Positions 1-7,979 of a DNA stretch of 55,760 nt are shown here, in pieces. This DNA comes from Nocardia gamkensis NBRC 108242 (lineage in GTDB: Bacteria > Actinomycetota > Actinomycetes > Mycobacteriales > Mycobacteriaceae). The position numbers were made by a program, and so were the translations under genes. A model generated the notes under the pieces. That model saw nothing but the letters and a program-made list of their open reading frames with translations, had not been told where the DNA came from and made no database searches. The stretch spans positions 1-55,760 of the forward strand of contig NZ_BDBM01000051.1 of NCBI RefSeq assembly GCF_001612985.1. The letters are read 5' to 3'. Positions within the stretch are counted from its first letter, which is position 1. Every line of letters starts with the position of its first letter.

Positions 1-81
1 AGAATCGACCTGCTCGCCGACCACTTCCGGGATGGGCACGACCATGGCGTGCGCGTCTACGATCTGCGCACGGGCGAGTAG
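1..81 (+). CDS. 3' end of an unidentified protein (partial)
   Basis: An open frame runs from the window edge to a TAG at 79-81 and gives the last 26 residues, ending VYDLRTGE. The codons look like coding sequence of a high-GC genome. Nothing in this short tail identifies the family, and the start lies outside the window. Confidence 0.5.
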   Translation, partial: RIDLLADHFRDGHDHGVRVYDLRTGE

Positions 82-442
82 ACCGGTGTCGTAGTCGCCG
101 CCTTCCGGGATTGGGGGCGTCGCTGTGGGTAACCCACCCGACGTTGCCCGGCGCAGCTACTGCGTGACGAGGTCACCTTTCCTGGGCTGGAGAGGTTGCC
201 GTCGAGAAACCGGAGATCTCGGATGGACGCCCGCGTCCATGATCAGCGCTCGAAGAACGACGTCACCGGAAGCCGACGTCGGTCACCGCGTACCGAGGCG
301 CCCTGTCCAGCTGTTCAGGCGCGGAGCCGTCGCCGAGTCGATCGATGGACTGGAATCCCGACGTATGGCGCTCGGTGGCTGCGGCAAACGGTGATGGGGC
401 CCCGGTCGGCGGACAGGTGCCCCTGGGTCCAGCGCTACCGCG
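82..442. other. Non-coding stretch with no recognised gene
   Basis: About 360 bp between the partial gene and the small minus-strand frames. Open frames exist in several phases, but none has protein-like composition or a good ribosome site. A short inverted repeat GTGGGTAACCCAC lies at 125-137. Nothing else stands out. Confidence 0.4.
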
Positions 443-625
443 TCAGGGCTGACGAGGGTGAGTTCCGGCGGTAGGGGCCGTGCGAGTGTCCTTGCGGCGC
501 GACGGTCCCGCCAGGCTGCCGAGGCCGAGCAGGTCCCACAAGCCGGTCTTGTCGCTGTTGTCGTCAACGTGGGTGTCCTGGGCCGGCAGCGCCGGCGCAG
601 GAGCCGGGGCACCTCCGGGTGTCAC
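443..625 (-). pseudogene. Possible degraded WGxxGxxG-type small protein
   Basis: A 60-residue frame starts with GTG at 625, overlapping the stop of the upstream small gene by four bases (GTGA). Its middle reads DNSDKTGLWDLLGLG and then SRRKD. This resembles the acidic stretch, W-G-rich segment and basic tail of actinobacterial WGxxGxxG-family small membrane proteins. The expected signal peptide is missing and the glycine spacing is broken (WDLLGLGSLAG), so it looks like a remnant or a diverged copy. Alternatively it is a chance frame downstream of a real gene. The family call is from memory and is weak. Confidence 0.3.
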
Positions 626-825
626 CCGTTTTCGGTGACGGTGGTGTCCGGGTGGCGACGGCTGGTGTCGGGCTTGACGAAGTGCCCGGTGATCGCCGAG
701 CGGTCGCGACGGTTGTCACCCTGGTGCGGCTCGTCCTCGCCGAGCGTGGTCTTCGGGTTCTCCGCTGCGGTGTCCTCGCTCACATATTCGCCGGTCTCGG
801 CGGAACGATGGCTTTTCTCGGTCAC
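622..825 (-). CDS. Small hydrophilic protein of unknown function
   Basis: A 67-residue, highly charged protein with no membrane segment. The GTG start at 825 is preceded by a very strong ribosome site (GAGGAGG, about five bases away), which supports it as a real gene. The C-terminal half reads RSAITGHFVKPDT followed by HPDTTVTE. This matches a small, abundant actinobacterial family with an ITGxFV and HPxTTVxE signature, known to me only as hypothetical proteins. Its stop overlaps the start of the next small frame by four bases. Function unknown. Confidence 0.7.
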   Translation of the reverse strand: MTEKSHRSAETGEYVSEDTAAENPKTTLGEDEPHQGDNRRDRSAITGHFVKPDTSRRHPDTTVTENG

Positions 826-1235
826 AAGATCCTCCTCGAGCTGTCCGGTCGCACCCCTCGTCAGGGTGCCGACCCAGTCCTTGACCGAATAGCACCCAGA
901 CGGCGCGGGAAACGTCCGCCGACAGCTGATTTCGAATCGGGTGGCCGCAGTGCGCGAGCCGGAAGCCGAAAGCGCCCGGCAAGCCGCATCATTCGGGCCC
1001 CTCCCCCGTCACAGCAGGCCGATGGGCCGCTCCCCCAGCCACAGTGACATCGAGCACCGAGGCCGAGCGGGAGGCCCCGACGAGCCACGACCGACGTCGC
1101 ACAGGCCGTGATCACGCAGGATCGCCGATACGTCGCCGGATCACGGCACCAGCGGGCTGTGTGGAGGTCCTCGTTCGGCGGAGGCGTAGGATCCCCCGCG
1201 TCGTCTCGTGTTGGCCATGGGAAGGTCGGTGAGCA
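826..1235. other. Intergenic region upstream of the STAS/HATPase pair
   Basis: About 410 bp between the divergently placed small gene (minus strand) and the STAS gene (plus strand). It should hold promoters for both. I could not assign a convincing -35/-10 or a SigB/SigF-type promoter. No RNA gene or repeat is evident. Confidence 0.35.
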
Positions 1236-1595
1236 GTGGAGCCCGCACCGTCGGCCACGCCTGCGCGGAGTGCGGCGATCTCCGATCCTTCGACCCTCCG
1301 CACGTCTCGGACCAGCAGTCCTTCCGGTCTACGGTGCGCGGGAGCGGTAGATTTCACCACCCGGGATGCTTGGCGCTCGGCGCTGGCCGAACTGACCGCC
1401 GCGGAGCGCGACGCCCACTTGGACCTGTCCGAGCTGACGTTCATCGATGTCCACGGGACGTCGATTCTGGTGGAAGCCGCCTCCCACTCACCGCAGGCGC
1501 CACGAATCGTGTTGCATCGGCCTCCGCCGATGATGCTTCGGATCCTCGGAGTGTTCTGGCCCTCCCTACACACGATCGAGGTAGTGCACACATGA
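1236..1595 (+). CDS. STAS-domain protein (anti-sigma-factor antagonist type)
   Basis: 119 residues. After a Ser/Pro/Ala-rich leader of about 30 residues comes one STAS domain (about 31-115), with GAVDFTTRDAW near its start and LDLSELTFIDVHGTSILVEAA around the usual phosphorylated Ser/Thr turn. STAS proteins bind partner HATPase anti-sigma kinases or act as lipid- or nucleotide-binding modules. The GTG start at 1236 has a GGAAGG-like site upstream, but the leader length makes the start uncertain. The stop overlaps the start of the next gene (ATGA), so the two are probably translated together and may form a partner-switching pair. Confidence 0.8.
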   Translation: MEPAPSATPARSAAISDPSTLRTSRTSSPSGLRCAGAVDFTTRDAWRSALAELTAAERDAHLDLSELTFIDVHGTSILVEAASHSPQAPRIVLHRPPPMMLRILGVFWPSLHTIEVVHT

Positions 1596-2560
1596 GCTCT
1601 GTCGGCGCTGTGTCGGCCACTTCGGAGCCGACCGATCCGTTCGTGCATCCCGCGCTGTTCTATCGCGACACCGAGGAATACCTCGCAGGGACCCTCGGAT
1701 TCATTCGCGAGGGGCTCGCGAACGATGAACCGGTCGCGGTCGCGGTACCCGGCCCGAACCTGGCCCTCCTGCGTGCCGAGCTGGGCTCCGACGCGAGTTC
1801 GGTACAGCTGATGGACATGACCGTCGAGGGCCGCAACCCAGGCCGCATCATCCCGGGAGTGCTCCGTGCCTTCGCCGACCGGCATCGGTCCGGACGAGTG
1901 CGAATCATCGGCGAACCCATCTGGGCCGGCCGCTCGTCGCTGGAGTATCCAGCGTGCGCCCAGCACGAGGCGCTGATCAACGCGGCGTTCACCGGGCGCG
2001 AAGTCAGCATCCTGTGTCCCTATGACACCGCACGTCTGTCGCCGGAGGTCCTGGCCGACGCGCACGCCACCCATCCCGTCCTCATCGACCACACGGGCCG
2101 GCGAACCAGCGACGACTACGACCCCGACCACATCGTCGACGTCTACAACGAACCGCTCCCCTCCGCACCCCCTACCGCCACCACGATCGTCTTCGACGCG
2201 ACATCCCTGGCGCACCTCCGGCACGTCGCCACAGAGCACGCCCGCAAAGCGGGTATACCCGAGCACCGCCTGATCGATCTGGAGCTGGTCATCGCCGAGA
2301 CCACCACCAACTCCGTCGTCCACGGCGGCGGGAACGGCACGCTGCGGATCTGGGCCGACGACAACCAGCTGTGCTTCCAGATCAGCGACAGGGGACACAT
2401 CACCAATCCCCTCGCGGGCCGCCTGCCCGCACAAACGTATCGACCGGGCGGCCGCGGTCTGCTGCTGGTCAACCAGCTCACCGACCTCGTGCGCATACAC
2501 ACCGCCCGGCACGGCACCACCATCCAGCTCCACTTCGACTTCGATCACGAGCTGCCGTAA
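1592..2560 (+). CDS. MEDS domain plus HATPase regulatory protein (RsbA/anti-sigma kinase type)
   Basis: 322 residues. Residues ~17-170 resemble the MEDS (DcmR-like) sensory domain, with HPALFYRDTEEYLAG and a GEPIWAGRS segment. Residues ~190-315 form a GHKL ATPase of the anti-sigma kinase type, with an N box (ELVIAETTTNSVVHG) and a G box (GGRGLLLVNQLTDL). Such proteins sense a signal and phosphorylate or sequester an STAS antagonist or a sigma factor. The ATG lies inside the stop of the STAS gene (ATGA overlap), so a two-gene partner-switching operon is likely. No sigma-factor gene is nearby, so the target is unknown. A hairpin follows the stop. Confidence 0.85.
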   Translation: MSSVGAVSATSEPTDPFVHPALFYRDTEEYLAGTLGFIREGLANDEPVAVAVPGPNLALLRAELGSDASSVQLMDMTVEGRNPGRIIPGVLRAFADRHRSGRVRIIGEPIWAGRSSLEYPACAQHEALINAAFTGREVSILCPYDTARLSPEVLADAHATHPVLIDHTGRRTSDDYDPDHIVDVYNEPLPSAPPTATTIVFDATSLAHLRHVATEHARKAGIPEHRLIDLELVIAETTTNSVVHGGGNGTLRIWADDNQLCFQISDRGHITNPLAGRLPAQTYRPGGRGLLLVNQLTDLVRIHTARHGTTIQLHFDFDHELP

Positions 2561-2581
2561 CCCACTGCGGAGCGGTCGGCG

Positions 2582-2621
2582 ACCCGGGGTAGCTGTCGAC
2601 CAGGTGGCCGCTACCCCGGGT
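2582..2621. terminator. Hairpin terminator between convergent genes
   Basis: A perfect 12-bp stem: ACCCGGGGTAGC at 2582-2593 pairs with GCTACCCCGGGT at 2610-2621 across a 16-nt loop. It lies just after the HATPase stop at 2560 and before the end of the convergent AraC gene, so it can serve both. There is no U tract, as is common in actinobacteria. Confidence 0.65.
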
Positions 2622-2711
2622 TCGCCGGAAGTCGGCGCGATGCGCCGCGGCGGCCGGTCACCAGCCCGGCCAGGAACAGCGGGATCACCGCGCCGCCAGT
2701 CGATTCATGAG

Positions 2712-3518
2712 CTACTCGGCCGGATGCGCAGCCCGGTAGCGGCCGGGTGTTGTGCCGATGATGCCGGTGAAGGCGGCGATGAAGCTGCTGGGATTCGCCC
2801 ATCCGCAGGCGTGTGCGACGTAGGTGGTGTCGTGGCCGTCGGCGAGCAGGACGAGTGCGTGATAGACGCGCAGCTGGGTGCGCCACTCGTAGAAGGTCAT
2901 GCCGAGTTCGTTGTGGAACAGACGGCTGAGCGTGCGAGCGCCGGCTCCGATCGTCCGCCCGAGTTCGGCCAGCGTCGTGTTGTCCGCGGGGTTTCGGTGC
3001 AGTATCCGCGCGACGGCCTGCAACCGGTCGTCGTGCGGTTGCGGCAGGATCAGTGGCTGCTCGTGCGCTTCGCGGAGTTCGTCGACGAGGACCCGGCGAA
3101 GGCGAGCGCGCGCGGCGCGCTCGTGGTCGTGGTCGCCGGCGACCCGGTCGCCATCGCCCGGACCCGTGAGGGTGAGAAGGATTTCGCGGACGAGGCCGGA
3201 GGCCGTGAACACGGCTGGGTGGGTTGGTACGAGGCGGGCCAGGGATGCCGGGAGAAAGACGATCCGCATATCGGTGTGCCCGTGCGCGCGGTGGTAGTGC
3301 GTGAATCCCGCAGGGGTCCATGCGACTCGATTGGCCGGAACGATCGATGTGCCACGTTCGGTGTGCACCGACAAGACACCACGCGCCGCGTAGACGAGAT
3401 GCCCGCGGGGATGGGAATGCACCGCACTCGTTCCTCCCGACGGCCAGATGTGAACGCCTCCGGACCGCCATATCCGCGATGTCGCGCCGAGCCGGGGAGA
3501 TTGGCGGGCAACGGGCAT
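2712..3518 (-). CDS. AraC-family transcriptional regulator with cupin sensor
   Basis: 268 residues. The N-terminal half is a cupin-like ligand domain (SGGTSAVHSHPRGHLVYAARG, then PAGFTHYHRAHG). The C-terminal ~100 residues hold two helix-turn-helix motifs typical of AraC/XylS proteins; the second reads HACGWANPSSFIAAFT and is followed by GTTPGRYR. The ATG at 3516-3518 keeps the full cupin. The gene is divergent from the quinone oxidoreductase, with 54 bp between starts, which suggests that it controls that gene. The ligand is unknown. Confidence 0.9.
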   Translation of the reverse strand: MPVARQSPRLGATSRIWRSGGVHIWPSGGTSAVHSHPRGHLVYAARGVLSVHTERGTSIVPANRVAWTPAGFTHYHRAHGHTDMRIVFLPASLARLVPTHPAVFTASGLVREILLTLTGPGDGDRVAGDHDHERAARARLRRVLVDELREAHEQPLILPQPHDDRLQAVARILHRNPADNTTLAELGRTIGAGARTLSRLFHNELGMTFYEWRTQLRVYHALVLLADGHDTTYVAHACGWANPSSFIAAFTGIIGTTPGRYRAAHPAE

Positions 3519-3572
3519 AACTCGGCATTCTATCGGTGGCAGGCCGGACTGCGTCCCGGCGACAGTGGACAC

Positions 3573-4562
3573 ATGTCTACGACGATGCGAGCGGCGGTCT
3601 GTGTCGGAGCGGGTGGCCCGGAGACGCTGGAGATTCGAGAGCTGCCGGTACCGGAGGTCCGGGAGGGCTGGAGCCTGGTGCAGGTGAAGGGCGCCGGCTT
3701 GAACCGGTCGGAACTGAGGACTCGGCAGGGTCACTCCCCGAACGTGCGGTTCCCCCGCGTGCTCGGGATCGAATGCGTCGGAATCGTGGCGGCCTCGACC
3801 GACCCCGGGCTGCCGGAGGGCACGACCGTCGCGGCGGTGATGGGTGAGATGGGCCGGGAATTCGACGGCGGTTACGCGGAGTACGCGCTGTTGCCGAACG
3901 CACTGCTGATGCCGGTCACCACCACGCTGCCCTGGGAGGTGTTCGCCGCGCTGCCCGAGACATATCTGACCGCGCAGGGGTCGCTGGACGCGTTGGGTGT
4001 CGTGCCGGGTGCCCGAGGGCGGTTGCTGATCCGTGGCGGGACCTCGTCGGTGGGGATGGCCGCCGCGTCGATCGCGTCCGGCCACGGTATCGAGATCGCC
4101 GCTACGACCAGGCAGCCGGGCAAGATCGACGCCTTGGCTGCGGCCGGCGTCCACCACGCACTCCTCGACGAGGGTGGCGCACCTGCGGCGAGCGTGCATG
4201 CGATCTGGCCCGAGGGTCCGGACCATGTACTGGATCTCGTGGGGGCGAGCACGGTGGTGGACTCGCTGCGCCTGGTGCGCCGCGGCGGGACCGTGTGTGT
4301 GGCGGGCTCACTCAGCGGGTGGTCGATTCAGGACTTCGAACCGATAGCGATGATCCCGTCCGGAACCAAACTCACGGCCTTCCACAGCGATACGGTGCAG
4401 GGCAGCGCGGCTACGCCGGTGCTGCGGCGGATCGTCCGCGCGGTCGAGGCCGGCGCCTATCGGCCCAACATAGACCGTGTCTTCGGCCTGGCCGACATCG
4501 TTTCGGCCCACCGGTACATGGAGAGCGATCACGCCACGGGAAAGGTCGTCGTGGTGCCCTGA
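3573..4562 (+). CDS. Zinc-independent NADPH:quinone oxidoreductase (MDR family)
   Basis: 329 residues, a medium-chain dehydrogenase/reductase. The N-terminal GroES-like domain covers ~1-120 (VQVKGAGLNRSELRTRQGH). A Rossmann domain carries the quinone-reductase signature LLIRGGTSSVGMAAAS near residue 150. No cysteine cluster for structural zinc is present, so it belongs with QOR/CurA-type reductases acting on quinones or enones. The ATG at 3573 follows the AraC start region and gives the standard N-terminus. The substrate is not evident. Regulation by the divergent AraC protein is likely from position only. Confidence 0.85.
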   Translation: MSTTMRAAVCVGAGGPETLEIRELPVPEVREGWSLVQVKGAGLNRSELRTRQGHSPNVRFPRVLGIECVGIVAASTDPGLPEGTTVAAVMGEMGREFDGGYAEYALLPNALLMPVTTTLPWEVFAALPETYLTAQGSLDALGVVPGARGRLLIRGGTSSVGMAAASIASGHGIEIAATTRQPGKIDALAAAGVHHALLDEGGAPAASVHAIWPEGPDHVLDLVGASTVVDSLRLVRRGGTVCVAGSLSGWSIQDFEPIAMIPSGTKLTAFHSDTVQGSAATPVLRRIVRAVEAGAYRPNIDRVFGLADIVSAHRYMESDHATGKVVVVP

Positions 4563-4727
4563 CCGTGTGGCGCAATCTTAACGAGAGGGGGCGGTTCTGC
4601 CACTGTCGCCGAGCTTGCACGGCAGCAATGATCGGGAAGATCGCGAGTACACGCCCGTCGCGGGAAAGGGTGACGACCGCGGTGCCCGATGCACCTCGCC
4701 GTGCAGAACCGAGAGGAAACGTAGTTC

Positions 4728-5124
4728 ATGATCGTCCGTGCACTGAAAGAGATCATCGGCACCGAGCGCGAGGTGAAGGGCCCCGCGTGGACCAGCCGTC
4801 GCCTGGTGCTCGCCGAGGAGAAGGCCGGCTTCTCCGTGAACGACACCGTGGTGCACGCGGGCGCCGAGCTCGAGATGTGGTATGCCAACCACATCGAGGC
4901 CGTCTACGTCATCGAGGGGCGGGGCGAAGTGGTCGACGACGAGACCGGTGAAAGGCACCAGCTCGAGCCGGGCGTGATGTACCTGGTCGACGCACACCAG
5001 CATCACACCCTGCGCGCCCACACGGAGTTCCGCGCGGTATGCGTGTTCAACCCGCCCCTCACCGGCCGCGAGGTCCACGATGAGAACGGGGCCTTCCCCC
5101 CTGCTGACCGAAGAGGACCAGTGA
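4728..5124 (+). CDS. ectC: Ectoine synthase EctC (reading frame disrupted near its end)
   Basis: EctC closes N-gamma-acetyl-diaminobutyrate into ectoine, a compatible solute. Residues 1-123 match the family throughout, from MIVRALKEIIGTEREVK to FNPPLTGREVHDENG. The residues used for metal and substrate binding in EctC are all present (E57, Y85, H93). A GAGAGG site precedes the ATG. At 5096-5101 there are six Cs. With five, the frame would read PLLTEEDQ and stop at 5122-5124, the normal EctC ending at 131 residues. As written, the frame instead runs on into the threonine aldolase. This is probably a one-base insertion, real or a sequencing error. No ectA or ectB lies nearby, so the gene is an orphan. 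Confidence 0.85.
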
Positions 5125-6158
5125 CCGACTCGATCTTTTTCGCCAGCGACAACAACGCCTCGGTGCACCCGGACATCATGGCGGCGCTGGCCGCCGCCAA
5201 CGTGGGCCACCAGCCGGCCTACGGCGCGGACGTCCACACCGCACGGCTGCGCGAGCTGATCAAGGACTATTTCGGCGAGCAGGCCGAGGTCTACCCGGTC
5301 TTCAACGGCAGCGGCGCCAACGTCGTCGGGCTGCAGGCGATGTGCGACCGGTGGAGCGCGGTGGTGTGCCCGGACTCCGCGCATATCCACTTGGACGAGT
5401 GCGGCGCACCCGAGAAGGTGGCCGGGCTGAAGCTGGTCCCGGTGCCCACCCCGGACGGCAAGCTGACCCCCGAGCTGCTCGACCGGTACGCGTGGGGCTT
5501 CGGCGACCAGCACCACGCCCAGCCGAAGGTCGTCTCCATCACCCAGAGCACCGAACTCGGCACCCGCTATACACCCGGCGAGATCGCGGCGATCGGCGCG
5601 CTGGCCCGCGAGCGCGGCATGCTGGTGCACGTGGACGGCGCCCGGCTGGCCAACGCCGCCGCCGCGCTCGGCCTGCCGCCACGCGCGTTCACCACCGACG
5701 CCGGTGTGGACGTGCTGTCGTTCGGCGGCACCAAGAACGGCCTGATGCTCGGCGAGGCGATCGTGGTGCTCAACCCGGACGCGGTGTGCGGCACGGCGTA
5801 CCTGCGCAAGGCCGCGCTGCAACTGGCCTCCAAGATGCGGTACGTGTCGGCGCAGTTCGTCGCGCTGCTGGAGGGCGACCTGTGGCTGCGCAACGCCGGG
5901 CACGCCAACGCGATGGCGACCCGGCTGGCCACTGCCGTCGCGCAGGTGCCCGGCGTCGAGATCGTACGGCCGGTCCAAGCCAACGCCGTGTTCGCCGTAC
6001 TGCCCCGCGAGGTCACCGAGCGGCTGCGGAAACGGTTCCGCTTCCACGTCTGGGACGAGCGCACCGGCGAGGTCCGCTGGATGTGCTCGTTCGACACCAC
6101 CGAGGCCGATGTGGACGCCTTCGCGGCCGCCATCGCCCGGGAGATGGCCGCCGCGTAG
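5121..6158 (+). CDS. Low-specificity L-threonine aldolase (PLP enzyme)
   Basis: 345 residues when read from GTG at 5121. The enzyme cleaves L-threonine or allo-threonine to glycine and acetaldehyde and belongs to the fold-type I PLP family. Visible family marks are QPAYGADVHTARL near the start, VDGARLANA with the PLP-contacting Asp172, and SFGGTKNGLM with the Schiff-base Lys205. An AAGAGGA site lies four bases before the GTG, and the GTG overlaps the expected ectC stop (GTGA). Both support it as a separate, translationally coupled gene. In the given sequence it is also in frame with ectC from 4728, giving an apparent 476-residue fusion. Its pairing with ectC suggests a linked role in aspartate-family metabolism, but that is inference. 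Confidence 0.88.
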   Translation: MTDSIFFASDNNASVHPDIMAALAAANVGHQPAYGADVHTARLRELIKDYFGEQAEVYPVFNGSGANVVGLQAMCDRWSAVVCPDSAHIHLDECGAPEKVAGLKLVPVPTPDGKLTPELLDRYAWGFGDQHHAQPKVVSITQSTELGTRYTPGEIAAIGALARERGMLVHVDGARLANAAAALGLPPRAFTTDAGVDVLSFGGTKNGLMLGEAIVVLNPDAVCGTAYLRKAALQLASKMRYVSAQFVALLEGDLWLRNAGHANAMATRLATAVAQVPGVEIVRPVQANAVFAVLPREVTERLRKRFRFHVWDERTGEVRWMCSFDTTEADVDAFAAAIAREMAAA

Positions 6159-6251
6159 CCGCAACCACAGCAATGTGTCGGCTACGGCAGCTGCCCATCA
6201 CCTGTGAGACACGAAGGATATTGTTTCCGAAGCACTTTCGTGCCGGGCAGC

Positions 6252-6839
6252 TCAGGTAGCATCGCCCTCGGGCGGTTCCCCGGCAAGTGATCCGGTGCGA
6301 TTGGCGGTCAGCATCCGCACCGCCGCGATCCGCAGATCCGGACGGGCACGCCGGGAAGTCAGCTCGGCGAGGCAGATCTCACCGACCATGGCGACCTTCA
6401 TCCGGGAGGCGGCGTCGGGGTCCGGCCACCCGGCGGCGACCATGTCCGGCCGCCCGACCGCGATGAACAGTTCGTGGCGGCGGCGGATCTCCTCGCGCAG
6501 ATCCGGATCCGTGCGCGCTTGGACCATGAACGCCTCGGTGCCGCGGGCGTCGAGGCAGGCATCCAGGAACGCGTCCAGGCTGGGGCCGATCCGTTCGATC
6601 CCCGGCGGAATCCCGGCCAGCGCCGCGGCCACCGACTGCGACAGCGCGTCGAAGAAACGGCGGTGCAACGCGATGACGTAACTGCGGCGATTGACGAAGT
6701 GATGGTAGAAGGTGCCCTTGGCCATCCCGGCTTCCTCGACCACCGCGTTGATCGAAAGCCGGTGCAGCCCCTCGCGTTCCGCCACCACGGTGCCCGCGAT
6801 GAGCAGAGCCGTGCGACCGGGGTCGGCAATGACTGTCAT
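6252..6839 (-). CDS. TetR-family transcriptional regulator
   Basis: 195 residues. The N-terminal helix-turn-helix is clear: INAVVEEAGMAKGTFYHHF is a near-consensus TetR recognition segment (residues ~27-45). The rest is an all-helical ligand domain with no recognisable specificity. The ATG at 6837-6839 has a GGGAG site about 11 bases upstream. A perfect 12-bp palindrome at 6905-6916 lies in its promoter region and is a likely autoregulatory site. It is convergent with the ectC/aldolase pair and divergent from the biosynthetic cluster, so it could control either the cluster or itself. Confidence 0.9.
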   Translation of the reverse strand: MTVIADPGRTALLIAGTVVAEREGLHRLSINAVVEEAGMAKGTFYHHFVNRRSYVIALHRRFFDALSQSVAAALAGIPPGIERIGPSLDAFLDACLDARGTEAFMVQARTDPDLREEIRRRHELFIAVGRPDMVAAGWPDPDAASRMKVAMVGEICLAELTSRRARPDLRIAAVRMLTANRTGSLAGEPPEGDAT

Positions 6840-6860
6840 GCTTTCGAATTCTCCCGACTC

Positions 6861-6870
6861 TTTCCGGAAA
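6861..6870. promoter_or_regulatory. Palindrome TTTCCGGAAA upstream of the TetR gene
   Basis: A perfect 10-bp palindrome, 22 bases upstream of the TetR start codon, in the 160-bp divergent region. It may be a second regulatory site or a chance palindrome. Confidence 0.3.
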
Positions 6871-6904
6871 GCCTAGTGTCGCGCACCGGGCGCACCTACG
6901 CTGT

Positions 6905-6916
6905 GACCGATCGGTC
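6905..6916. promoter_or_regulatory. Likely TetR operator (GACCGATCGGTC)
   Basis: A perfect 12-bp palindrome, followed by a further CGGTC half-site at 6916-6920. The ACCGNNCGGT core is a common TetR operator form. It sits between the TetR gene and the divergent ParB-like regulator of the cluster, so binding could affect both promoters. Confidence 0.55.
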
Positions 6917-6998
6917 GGTCGAAGCCTAGCCGGGTTCCGGATGGACCATCGGGTCATCGAGGACCGATCTGAATCCGGGCGACCCTGGGGGTTTCGAA

Positions 6999-7925
6999 AT
7001 GTCCGCTGAGTTTAAATTGGTGAGCGGCGATGTGGTGCCGCTGGCGTCGAACGCGCGCTATCTCGTATCCATCGATGAACTGTTGCCCGCGGACTCGCCG
7101 CGGTCGAACGGCGAGGACCGCAGGCATATCGCGCGACTGGCCGAGAGCGACACCGAATTACCGCCGATTCTGGTGCATCGCAGCACGATGCGCGTCATCG
7201 ACGGAATGCACCGGCTACGGGCCGCGCAATGGCTCGGCCACGAAGACATCGAAGTCGTGTTCTTCGACGGAACGGCGGCCGAGGCTTTTCTGCGCGGCGT
7301 CGAACTGAATACGACGCACGGGCTGCCGTTGACGCTCTCGGACCGCAAAGCGGCGGCCGAGCGGATCATCGAGACGATGCCGGAATTGTCCGACCGGGCC
7401 ATCGCGTCCACCACGGGGCTGTCCGCGCGCACGGTGGCCACGCTCCGGCAGCGTTCGAGTGCGGAAATTCCGCAGTCGAACATCCGCGTCGGCGCCGACG
7501 GCAGGCGCAGGCCGATGGACCGCGCACAGCGCAGGCGCCGCGTCGCCGAGCTGCTGGCGGCCTCCCCGGACATGCCGTTGCGTGCGCTGGCCGCCGCGGC
7601 GGAAGTGTCCATCAGCACAGCGCACGCGATCCGCAAACGTTTGCGCGAGACCGGAATACCCGAGCACGACAGCGCCGCCGACCAGCCCGAGGGCAGCGCG
7701 CTGCTGCTGCAGCAACTCACCCGCGACCCAGCCATGCGGCACAGCCAGCAGGGCCGTGACCTGCTGCGCTGGTTGCACACACACTCGATGCAGCGCGAGG
7801 TGTGGACCGCCCTGGTGGCCGCGGTCCCGCCGCATTGCATTCCGGCTGTCGCCGAGCTCGCCCACCGCAATGCCAAGGAGTGGCGTGCGCTGGCCGGCTA
7901 CATCGATCCCGGCGCCACCGAATAG
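6999..7925 (+). CDS. ParB-like (StrR-type) pathway-specific regulator
   Basis: 308 residues. Residues ~20-115 form a ParB N-terminal-like domain (PPILVHRSTMRVIDGMHRLRAA, then FFDGTAAEAFLRGVELN). A helix-turn-helix segment follows at ~125-150 (ELSDRAIASTTGLSARTV), with a second possible one near 205. It is not a chromosome-partition ParB: no parA or parS is present. The combination fits the cluster-situated activators related to StrR and NovG, found with antibiotic clusters. It is the first gene of the biosynthetic locus and is likely its activator. The ATG is preceded by a G-rich site. Confidence 0.8.
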   Translation: MSAEFKLVSGDVVPLASNARYLVSIDELLPADSPRSNGEDRRHIARLAESDTELPPILVHRSTMRVIDGMHRLRAAQWLGHEDIEVVFFDGTAAEAFLRGVELNTTHGLPLTLSDRKAAAERIIETMPELSDRAIASTTGLSARTVATLRQRSSAEIPQSNIRVGADGRRRPMDRAQRRRRVAELLAASPDMPLRALAAAAEVSISTAHAIRKRLRETGIPEHDSAADQPEGSALLLQQLTRDPAMRHSQQGRDLLRWLHTHSMQREVWTALVAAVPPHCIPAVAELAHRNAKEWRALAGYIDPGATE

Positions 7926-7979
7926 CCCCGATCGCATACGCATTCGCCACGGCCGGAGTTCGAGAAGAGGTCTCTCATC

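Noticed and set aside
3519..4226. Extension of the AraC gene upstream to make a 504-residue protein
   Set aside because: The extension runs antisense through the oxidoreductase gene. The AraC cupin and HTH fit fully after the ATG at 3518.
4728..6158. A genuine ectoine-synthase/threonine-aldolase fusion enzyme
   Set aside because: The normal EctC ending and a separate GTG start with its own ribosome site both appear if one C is removed from a six-C run, so a frameshift is the simpler explanation. The fused reading is kept only as a possibility.
6999..7925. A chromosome-partition ParB and nearby origin
   Set aside because: No parA, parS or replication genes are present, and the regulator context and domain set fit StrR-like activators.
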